Shown here piece by piece: positions 1 to 7,240 of a stretch of 7,240 nucleotides of DNA. The DNA is taken from assembly GCA_020627605.1 (NCBI GenBank), contig JAHDGO010000100.1, positions 1-7,240 of the forward strand, given 5' to 3'. The stretch is from Yoonia sp. Lineage in GTDB: Bacteria; Pseudomonadota; Alphaproteobacteria; Rhodobacterales; Rhodobacteraceae. The notes beneath the pieces are model-generated. The model made no database searches. It saw nothing but the letters and a program-made list of their open reading frames with translations, and was not told the DNA's origin. Both the position numbers and the translations under genes were made by a program. The first letter of the stretch is position 1. Each line of letters begins with the position of its first letter.

Positions 1-275
1 CGGTCATAGAGGTGCGGCGCATCCAGGACCAACAGGTCAAGCCCAGCCGCTTTCACAGCCAGAACCTTGGCCGGTCCACCAAACAGATCAGTGAAGCTGA
101 CCACAGCCTTGGCCTTTTTGACTTTGGTCATCACCGCCGGATATCCGGGGATCAGCGTGCGCATCGTCACGCCCAATGGCGCCAACGCCGACGGCAAGGC
201 GCCGACCACATCGGCCAGTCCGCCGGTTTTCACCAGCGGCGCGCATTCAGAGGCGACCGAAAGAACCTGCGTCAT
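1..275 (-). CDS. glgA: Glycogen synthase (ADP-glucose type), N-terminal part, cut by window edge
   Basis: GlgA transfers glucose from ADP-glucose to the non-reducing end of a growing alpha-1,4-glucan in the cytoplasm (GT5 family). Only the first 91 codons and two bases of the next are visible; the gene runs off the left edge. The translation begins [20 protein letters not shown] and carries the KTGGLAD motif at residues 16-22, whose Lys binds ADP-glucose in the family. RTLIPGYP follows at 39-46, also typical of the N-terminal Rossmann domain. The start is the ATG at 275-273, which overlaps the glgC stop as ATGA, so translation is probably coupled. A GGGGA stretch just upstream serves as a modest ribosome binding site. 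It is the third gene of glgB-glgC-glgA. No frameshift is seen in the visible part. The identity is clear from the motif and the neighbours; nothing can be said of the C-terminal domain. Confidence 0.95.
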   Translation of the reverse strand, partial: MTQVLSVASECAPLVKTGGLADVVGALPSALAPLGVTMRTLIPGYPAVMTKVKKAKAVVSFTDLFGGPAKVLAVKAAGLDLLVLDAPHLYD

Positions 276-1528
276 TTCCCCGCGGCACGTTTGTTGAGCA
301 TGGACTGCGTGATCAGCGTCGTTCCCCGCTCTGTCACGCGGAACCACTTGGCGTCTTCCGCCGGATCTTCCCCGACGACGAGGCCTTCGGGAATGGTCAC
401 ACCGCTGTCGATCACCACCTGCCGCAAGCGGGCGGATCGGTTGACCACGACATTGGGCATGACCACCGCATGATCCAGCACAGCATAGGAATTGGTGTGC
501 ACATTGGTAAACAGAACCGAATTGCGCACTTCTGTCCCCGAGATGATGCAACCACCGGACACCATCGACGAAATCGCCATGCCGCGCCTGTCACGTTCAT
601 CGTGGATAAACTTGGCCGGTGGCACGCTTTCCGAATAGGTCCAGATCGGCCAGTTCTTGTCCCAGAGGTCCAGTTCTGGCGTGAAATTCGTCAGGTCGAT
701 GTTGCTTTCCCAGAACGCATCAACTGTGCCAACGTCCTTCCAATAGGCTGGCGCGCCCTCGTGCCTGACGCAGCTGTCGGTAAAGCGGTGGGCGTAGGCT
801 TTGCCGTTCTTGACGATCTCAGGGATCAGATCATTGCCGAAGTCATGTGACGAATTCGGATCTTCGGCATCCTTGCGCAAAAGGTCACGCAGAAAGGACC
901 ATTTGAAGACGTATATCCCCATCGAAGCCAGCGCCTTGTCGGGGTCCTCAGGTGTTGCTGGCGGATCAGCAGGCTTTTCCAGAAACGATGTGATCTGCCC
1001 TGATTTGTCAGCCGCCATCACGCCGAATGCGGTGGCCTCCATCCGTGGGACGGTCAGGCAGCCGACGGTGACGTCTGCGCCGTTTTCCACATGCTGGCGC
1101 AGCATGATCTCATAATCCATCTTGTAGCTGTGGTCGCCTGCCAGAATGATGACGTAGTCCATGCCATAGCTGTCGACGATGTCGATGTTCTGGGTCACTG
1201 CATCAGCTGTACCAAGGTACCAGTTTTCGTTCCCAGAGCGTTGCGAGGCAGGCAGGATATCGAGGTATTCATTGCGTTCGGCCCGGAAAAAGTTCCAGCC
1301 GCGCTGCATGTGGCGGATCAGGCTGTGGGCCTTGTACTGCGTGGCAATCGCCATGCGCCGGATGCCAGAGTTCAGTGCGTTTGACAGGGCAAAGTCGATG
1401 ATCCGTGCCTTCCCGCCGAAATAGACCGCGGGTTTCACCCGTCTGTCTGTCAATTCTTTCAGGCGGCTGCCACGCCCCCCGGCCAGGACAAACACCATCG
1501 CGCGTTGTGAAAGTCGGTTATGGTCCAT
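272..1528 (-). CDS. glgC: Glucose-1-phosphate adenylyltransferase (ADP-glucose pyrophosphorylase)
   Basis: GlgC makes ADP-glucose and pyrophosphate from glucose-1-phosphate and ATP, the committed and allosterically controlled step of bacterial glycogen synthesis. The protein has 418 residues, the usual length. Visible motifs are [11 protein letters not shown] at 17-27 (nucleotide loop), [10 protein letters not shown] at 130-139 with the catalytic Asp132, and FLEKP at 182-186 with Lys185 for glucose-1-phosphate. The C-terminal left-handed beta-helix region holds SGGCIISG (324-331) and [11 protein letters not shown] (379-389). The E. coli activator residue Lys39 falls in TDRR here and is Arg29, as in the Agrobacterium-type enzymes that respond to fructose-6-phosphate and pyruvate; the effector class is inference. 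I chose the ATG at 1528 because GGGGAGG ends six bases upstream; an in-frame TTG at 1546 lies upstream of that site and has no site of its own. It starts 22 bases after the glgB stop and overlaps glgA by ATGA. Confidence 0.97.
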   Translation of the reverse strand: MDHNRLSQRAMVFVLAGGRGSRLKELTDRRVKPAVYFGGKARIIDFALSNALNSGIRRMAIATQYKAHSLIRHMQRGWNFFRAERNEYLDILPASQRSGNENWYLGTADAVTQNIDIVDSYGMDYVIILAGDHSYKMDYEIMLRQHVENGADVTVGCLTVPRMEATAFGVMAADKSGQITSFLEKPADPPATPEDPDKALASMGIYVFKWSFLRDLLRKDAEDPNSSHDFGNDLIPEIVKNGKAYAHRFTDSCVRHEGAPAYWKDVGTVDAFWESNIDLTNFTPELDLWDKNWPIWTYSESVPPAKFIHDERDRRGMAISSMVSGGCIISGTEVRNSVLFTNVHTNSYAVLDHAVVMPNVVVNRSARLRQVVIDSGVTIPEGLVVGEDPAEDAKWFRVTERGTTLITQSMLNKRAAGK

Positions 1529-1534
1529 CGTCTT

Positions 1535-1541
1535 CCTCCCC
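1535..1541 (-). promoter_or_regulatory. Ribosome binding site of glgC
   Basis: The minus strand reads GGGGAGG here, six bases before the ATG at 1528-1526. This strong Shine-Dalgarno match decides the glgC start in favour of the ATG and against the in-frame TTG at 1546, which would translate through this site. Confidence 0.85.
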
Positions 1542-1550
1542 TTCAAATCT

Positions 1551-3773
<2,223 letters not shown>

Positions 3774-3781
3774 GTCGCGTT

Positions 3782-3788
3782 CTCCCTC
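3782..3788 (-). promoter_or_regulatory. Ribosome binding site of glgB
   Basis: The minus strand reads GAGGGAG, eight bases before the ATG at 3773-3771. It supports that start over the in-frame ATG at 3830, which would give 759 residues but has no purine-rich site upstream. Confidence 0.8.
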
Positions 3789-3825
3789 GGGTCTTCTTGT
3801 GGCCCTGTTGCAGGCCAACCCCACC

Positions 3826-3855
3826 ACCATAGGCAGTTTCTGCCTATGATGACAA
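3826..3855 (-). promoter_or_regulatory. Candidate sigma-70-type promoter of the glgBCA operon
   Basis: On the minus strand TTGTCA (3855-3850, five of six bases of the -35 consensus) is followed after 18 bases by TATGGT (3831-3826, four of six of the -10 consensus). Transcription would start near 3819, leaving a leader of about 46 bases before the glgB ATG. It lies in the only sizeable gap of the window (3774-3919). The -10 match is modest, so this is a prediction by eye. The spacer is filled largely by a perfect inverted repeat, which suggests regulation by a DNA-binding protein. Confidence 0.45.
3828..3848. repeat. Perfect 9-bp inverted repeat with 3-base spacer; candidate operator
   Basis: The plus strand reads CATAGGCAG, then TTT, then CTGCCTATG, so the two 9-base arms match perfectly. 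The bases flanking the arms do not pair. No T-tract follows on either strand, so an intrinsic terminator is unlikely. It lies 55-75 bases upstream of the glgB ATG and between the candidate -35 and -10 boxes, overlapping the latter. This placement fits a dimeric repressor or a MerR-type activator binding site. The regulator is not encoded in the window and the sequence does not match an operator I can name. It could also form a stable RNA hairpin in read-through transcripts from the upstream operon. Confidence 0.7.
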
Positions 3856-3919
3856 ACAAAGACCTAAACTTCGGCAGTGTGAAGGCAAGCCTGCCAGACC
3901 CGCGAGAGTGTACTGGCGA

Positions 3920-4756
3920 TCAGCTGTCTTCTTCTGCAAGGTTCAGAAAGGCGACGCCGCTATTGCCCAACGCAACCGATGCAAAGGGGCCGCCGTGATG
4001 GGTGTTGGCCGGATCATGGGGGTCGAGCGGCCCGGCTTCGGCATAGATCTCTGCGGCGAATTCTTCGGCGTTGTCCTTGGGCCGGTAGCCAAGGTGCTGT
4101 GCCTTGGCGTTGTCCACCGGCGCGCGGTCATTGTTGGACACACCGTAAACCACTGAAAATCCGGTGATCGGCGTGTCAATCGCCCGCTGCACCAAATGGA
4201 TCAGATCGTCATAGGACAGCCATGACCCGACGGCGCGCGGGTTTGTCACCTGCGCGCAGGACAGGATGCGCAGGCAGACCGATTCCAGCCCGCGCTTGGC
4301 CCAGTAAAGGCTTGCCAGATCCTCGGCAAAGCATTTGGCCAGACCATAGAACGTGTCTGGCTTATGTGGCGCGTCGATGCCGATGAAGTCTGTCTTCTTG
4401 TGCATCCCGACCGCATGGATGGAGGACGCATAGACAACACGGCGCAGCTTGTTGCGGTACGCGGCCTCCCACACCGTATAGGCGCCATAGAAATTCGGGC
4501 CCCACAGCTGATCCATCGGGGCCTCGTCACCGATGGCCCCGAAATGCACCACCATGTCGGCCCCTTCCAGCAGGGCCGTGATGGCAGCCAGATCCGTCAG
4601 ATCGGCGCGGACATAGGTCTCATTCGCGGCCAGATCGCTGATGCTGTCGGCAATGTCCGACGACACCAGCGTGTCGCACATCTCTGCCAGCGGCTTGCGC
4701 AACTGCGTGCCAAGCCGGCCGGCGGCCCCTGTCAGAACAAGTTTCTTCAATGTCAT
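3920..4756 (-). CDS. NAD-dependent epimerase/dehydratase family protein, uronate dehydrogenase-like
   Basis: This 278-residue extended SDR protein resembles uronate dehydrogenase, which oxidises glucuronate or galacturonate with NAD+ to the aldarolactone. The Rossmann glycine motif TGAAGRLG is at 9-16. Asp34 after the second strand suggests NAD rather than NADP. The catalytic set is Ser111/Ser112 with YGLAK (Tyr137, Lys141), and Arg174 may match the substrate Arg of the family. GVSNND (205-210) and LGYRPKDNAEEF (222-233) are family-like stretches. Compared from memory with the Agrobacterium enzyme, the pocket stretches HLGGIS and SSNH are HFGAIG and SSIH here, so the substrate may differ. I chose the ATG at 4756, which places the glycine motif correctly near the N-terminus and has GGAAGGGA upstream. 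Extending to 4831 adds 25 unlikely residues that overlap hyuB. It follows hyuB by 31 bases and probably belongs to the same operon. Confidence 0.85.
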   Translation of the reverse strand: MTLKKLVLTGAAGRLGTQLRKPLAEMCDTLVSSDIADSISDLAANETYVRADLTDLAAITALLEGADMVVHFGAIGDEAPMDQLWGPNFYGAYTVWEAAYRNKLRRVVYASSIHAVGMHKKTDFIGIDAPHKPDTFYGLAKCFAEDLASLYWAKRGLESVCLRILSCAQVTNPRAVGSWLSYDDLIHLVQRAIDTPITGFSVVYGVSNNDRAPVDNAKAQHLGYRPKDNAEEFAAEIYAEAGPLDPHDPANTHHGGPFASVALGNSGVAFLNLAEEDS

Positions 4757-4767
4757 TGCGCAATACG

Positions 4768-4775
4768 TCCCTTCC
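4768..4775 (-). promoter_or_regulatory. Ribosome binding site of the uronate dehydrogenase-like gene
   Basis: The minus strand reads GGAAGGGA, with 11 bases to the ATG at 4756. The spacing is somewhat long, but no other start is as well placed before the Rossmann motif. It lies in the 31-base gap after the hyuB stop. Confidence 0.6.
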
Positions 4776-4787
4776 TGCTGGCGGCGG

Positions 4788-6500
4788 TCACTTTGTGACG
4801 CCATTGGCCACATCCGCCATGACGGCGGCAATCTCTTCTTCGGTCAAGCCGTAATCATCCGCCGCCTCTGCCACCGAGATGTAGCCGCGCGCCAGATCGC
4901 GCCTGACCAGATCCCTGGGGCGGTCGCCGGGGTCGCCATAGCCAGCACCGCCGGGAAAGGCCATCACGACGCGTCGCCCATGCGGCACGAACTGTTTGCC
5001 TTTGACATGCATCGGCGTGCCATCGTCCTGCGCGATCGTGGTTGGTGCGCCATTGCGGCCACCACGGCGGCCTCTGGCGGGGTGCTTGCCACGGTCGAAC
5101 ATGGCCTGGATATCAAACTCATGCCCGTCTTGCGCGCCGACTTCCATATACTGACCCAAACCGCCGCGCATCCGGCCAGCGCCGCCACTGCCGGGCCGCA
5201 GCTCTTTACGCCAGATGATGACGGGGCCTGCATGTTCGGTCGCCTCTATCGGCATGGTCATCACGCCGGATGGAAAGGCGGTCGCGTTCATGCCGTCATG
5301 ATCGGGCCGCGCACCAGAGCCCCCAGAATTGAAGGTCAGCACCTCTGCCCGTCTGGCGTGGTCCGGTGCAGGCGCGTCGGTGCGCGGTCGCAAGGAGACC
5401 TGAAAATTGCACAGGCACCCTGCCCCTTCGGCAGGCACGACACCGGGCACGATCTTGTCGAAGGCGTCAAACACTGCATCCGGGACAAAATGCCCGACGA
5501 TATGGCGCAAGGCCACGGGTGCCGGGTGCAGCGCGTTGACAATGGTCCCTTCGGGGGCAGTCACCTGAAACGGGGCCAGCGACGCCGCGTTGTTCGGAAT
5601 GTCAGGCGCAATCGCCACCTTCAGCGCATAGCAGGCGTAGGCTTTGGTATAGACCAGCGGGCAGTTGATGCCTTTCTTGTCGACACCTGACGTGCCTGCA
5701 AAATCGGTCATGATATGGTCGCCCTTGACCGTGACCTGCACCTTCAGGGTGATAGGGCGGTCAAACCCGTCCATCGTCATTTCGCCTGACGCCGAGGTCT
5801 GCGGCAAGGCCGCGATCCGTTCAACCGTCGCCCGGTGAGAGTTATCGAGGATGAATGTCGCGACACCGTCGATATCGTCCAGCCCGAATTCCTCCATCAT
5901 GCCGACCAGACGCCGGTGGCCGATCTCGTTACAATTGGCCAGCGCGTAGATGTCGCCGATCAGCTGATCCGGCTCGCGCACGTTGCCCCTGATAATCCGC
6001 ACCAGCGTGTCGTCGACCGCGCCCTTGTGGGCGAACTTCATGATCGGGATGTAAAGACCCTCTTCGTACACGCTCTGCGCATCCGCGCCGAAGCCGCGCC
6101 CCCCGATATCGACGATATGCGCGGTGCAGGCGAAAAAACCGACGAGTACACCATTGTGGAACGACGGTGTGACCATGGTGATGTCATGCAGGTGGCCTGT
6201 CCCTTCCCAAGGATCGTTGGTGATGTAGACGTCACCTTCGCAGATGTTCTGCCGTCCGATCCTGCGGATGAAATGGGCCACAGCATCGGCCATGGCGTTC
6301 ACATGGCCGGGCGTGCCGGTCACCGCCTGCGCCAGCATCTGGCCTTGGGTGTCATAGACACCCGCCGACAGATCGCCCGCTTCACGGACAGAGGTTGAAA
6401 AGGCCGTGCGCACAAGCGCCTGCGCCTGTTCCTCGACCACAGAAATCAGGCGGTTCCACATGACCTGATAGGCCACTGTTGACGGATTGCTTGCCATCAT
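4788..6500 (-). CDS. hyuB: Hydantoinase B / 5-oxoprolinase family subunit
   Basis: HyuB works with HyuA in the ATP-dependent opening of a cyclic amide, such as 5-oxoproline, hydantoin or N-methylhydantoin; the substrate cannot be told from the sequence. The 570 residues are normal for the family. Conserved stretches are NDPWEGTGHLHDITMV (95-110), HIVDIGG (128-134), DFAGTSGVDKKGINCP (266-281), RPGSGGAGRMRGGLG (435-449) and the glycine-rich PGGAGYGDP (516-524). No signal peptide or membrane segment is seen, so it is cytoplasmic. The start is the ATG at 6500, which overlaps the hyuA stop as ATGA and has AAAGGA five bases upstream; a second ATG follows directly at 6497. The overlap implies coupled, near-equal synthesis with HyuA. 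Related carboxylases (acetone, acetophenone) share this domain, but the lack of a visible third carboxylase subunit gene favours the hydantoinase/oxoprolinase reading. Confidence 0.92.
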   Translation of the reverse strand: MMASNPSTVAYQVMWNRLISVVEEQAQALVRTAFSTSVREAGDLSAGVYDTQGQMLAQAVTGTPGHVNAMADAVAHFIRRIGRQNICEGDVYITNDPWEGTGHLHDITMVTPSFHNGVLVGFFACTAHIVDIGGRGFGADAQSVYEEGLYIPIMKFAHKGAVDDTLVRIIRGNVREPDQLIGDIYALANCNEIGHRRLVGMMEEFGLDDIDGVATFILDNSHRATVERIAALPQTSASGEMTMDGFDRPITLKVQVTVKGDHIMTDFAGTSGVDKKGINCPLVYTKAYACYALKVAIAPDIPNNAASLAPFQVTAPEGTIVNALHPAPVALRHIVGHFVPDAVFDAFDKIVPGVVPAEGAGCLCNFQVSLRPRTDAPAPDHARRAEVLTFNSGGSGARPDHDGMNATAFPSGVMTMPIEATEHAGPVIIWRKELRPGSGGAGRMRGGLGQYMEVGAQDGHEFDIQAMFDRGKHPARGRRGGRNGAPTTIAQDDGTPMHVKGKQFVPHGRRVVMAFPGGAGYGDPGDRPRDLVRRDLARGYISVAEAADDYGLTEEEIAAVMADVANGVTK

Positions 6501-7240
6501 GCTGGTCCTTTCGCGGTCAGATCAATGCAGCCATCAGGCTGGGCTATGGCGATGCGGCTGGCGGGCACCACGATGGTGGTTTCATCTTCGGTGATGACGG
6601 CGGGTCCTGCCACGGCGGTGCCTTCACCCATGACGGCGCGCGTGACCACGGCGGCCGCCTGAAACCGCCCTGAGACCGGATCAAAAAGGTCACGCTGCCC
6701 TTGCGCCTGCGCAGAGGCCTGCGCCGACGTCTGCGCAATGGGCTGGACCTTTTCCGGTGGCGTTGTGGCGTTGACGGACCAGACCGTGATTTCAATATCC
6801 ATACCCGCAACCGGACGACCGAACAGGCGGGTATAGTCCGCGATAAACCGCGCCTCGAACGTGGCGGCATCAGGTTGCATGGCCTGCGCCTCTGTCAGGG
6901 TGACAGGGATTTCCCAGCCTTGCCCGCTGTAGCGCATATAGACCTTGAATTCCGCCAATATCGGGCTTTCAGCATCGCAGCTGCGCACAAAGGCTGTCGC
7001 CTCATCCCGCAGCTCACTCAGCATTCGCTTGATCGCCTTGGGGTCAAAATCGCTTAGCGTCATGTAAAGCGAGCGGTTCGCCTCAAAACTGAAGGGGGCC
7101 CGCAGAAACCCGATGGCAGAGCCGACACCCGCCCCCGGTGGCACCAACAGCCGCGCGACGCCAAGCTTTTCACACAACCGCCCGGCATGCAGCGGGGCCG
7201 CGCCGCCAAAGGCGATCATGGTGTAAACGCTCAGGTCCTC
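6497..7240 (-). CDS. hyuA: Hydantoinase A / 5-oxoprolinase family subunit, C-terminal part, cut by window edge
   Basis: HyuA is the ATP-using partner of HyuB, with an actin-like ATPase fold. The 247 visible residues are the C-terminal third or so of a protein usually near 690; the frame is open to the right edge (EDLSVYT before the first Met at 7219), so that Met is internal. Family features are IAFGGAAPLHA (residues 9-19 of the visible part), LVPPGAGVGSAIGFL, the RYSGQGWEIPV stretch, and GPAVITEDETTIVVP near the C-terminus. The commonest form of the first motif is FGGAGPLHA, so the second Gly is Ala here, a mild change. A low-complexity Gln/Ala/Ser stretch (QTSAQASAQAQGQ) interrupts the C-terminal domain and comes from a 12-base repeat. 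The stop overlaps the hyuB start by ATGA. Confidence 0.92.
   Translation of the reverse strand, partial: EDLSVYTMIAFGGAAPLHAGRLCEKLGVARLLVPPGAGVGSAIGFLRAPFSFEANRSLYMTLSDFDPKAIKRMLSELRDEATAFVRSCDAESPILAEFKVYMRYSGQGWEIPVTLTEAQAMQPDAATFEARFIADYTRLFGRPVAGMDIEITVWSVNATTPPEKVQPIAQTSAQASAQAQGQRDLFDPVSGRFQAAAVVTRAVMGEGTAVAGPAVITEDETTIVVPASRIAIAQPDGCIDLTAKGPA
6695..6742 (-). repeat. Degenerate 12-bp tandem repeat inside hyuA
   Basis: On the plus strand three units start with CTGCGC at 6707, 6719 and 6731 (CTGCGCAGAGGC, CTGCGCCGACGT, CTGCGCAATGGG), and a weaker fourth unit precedes them at 6695. The period is a multiple of three, so the reading frame is kept. It encodes the Gln/Ala/Ser-rich linker of HyuA. 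Confidence 0.6.

Noticed and set aside
176..850. Plus-strand open frame of 224 codons
   Set aside because: It is antisense to glgC and glgA, whose conserved motifs fix the true strand.
3774..3830. Upstream in-frame ATG that would lengthen GlgB by 19 residues
   Set aside because: The ATG at 3830 lies in the palindrome and the predicted -10 box, has no ribosome binding site, and the added residues do not look like a GlgB N-terminus. GAGGGAG before the ATG at 3773 is a clear alternative.
3828..3848. Palindrome as an intrinsic terminator of the upstream operon
   Set aside because: The stem is only moderately GC-rich and no run of T follows on either strand, so operator is the better reading.
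4757..4831. Upstream start that would lengthen the dehydrogenase by 25 residues
   Set aside because: It would overlap the end of hyuB by 44 bases, and the added residues precede the Rossmann strand, which normally begins within a few residues of the N-terminus in this family.
4641..5690. Long open frame of 349 codons on the plus strand
   Set aside because: It lies antisense to hyuB and the start of the dehydrogenase gene, both of which have strong family motifs. Its translation is rich in His, Arg and Cys with no recognisable domain, as expected for an antisense shadow in GC-rich DNA.

Overview
The window looks like a chromosomal segment from an alphaproteobacterium, most likely a member of the Rhodobacteraceae (Roseobacter group). 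The evidence is a GC-rich composition, tightly packed genes with clear Shine-Dalgarno sites, and glycogen proteins that resemble the alphaproteobacterial types as I remember them. This is a judgement from protein character, not from a database search. All six genes lie on the minus strand, so the biological reading order runs from the high coordinates to the low ones.

The first block (7240 down to 3920) holds the C-terminal part of a HyuA-type hydantoinase/5-oxoprolinase A subunit, its partner HyuB, and a uronate dehydrogenase-like member of the NAD-dependent epimerase/dehydratase (extended SDR) family. hyuA and hyuB overlap by the four bases ATGA, and the dehydrogenase starts 31 bases after hyuB. 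This looks like a catabolic operon for an unidentified substrate. HyuA and HyuB together would open a cyclic amide with ATP, and the third enzyme would oxidise a sugar acid or related compound.

The second block (3773 down to 1) is the classical glycogen biosynthesis operon glgB-glgC-glgA: branching enzyme, ADP-glucose pyrophosphorylase, and the first 91 codons of glycogen synthase. GlgC makes ADP-glucose, GlgA builds the linear alpha-1,4 chain and GlgB adds alpha-1,6 branches. The gaps are 22 bases (glgB/glgC) and a 4-base ATGA overlap (glgC/glgA). The regulator-type residue at the E. coli Lys39 position of GlgC is Arg, as in the Agrobacterium-type enzyme.

The only intergenic space of note is the 146 bases between the two blocks (3774-3919). 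It holds a perfect 9+3+9 inverted repeat lying between, and partly overlapping, a plausible -35/-10 pair for glgB. That is the most interesting regulatory signal here. I see no convincing intrinsic terminator in the gap. I found no RNA genes, mobile elements, CRISPR arrays or phage remnants, and no clear sign of an undescribed multi-gene system. The best leads are the glgB operator candidate and the atypical dehydrogenase in a hydantoinase operon.
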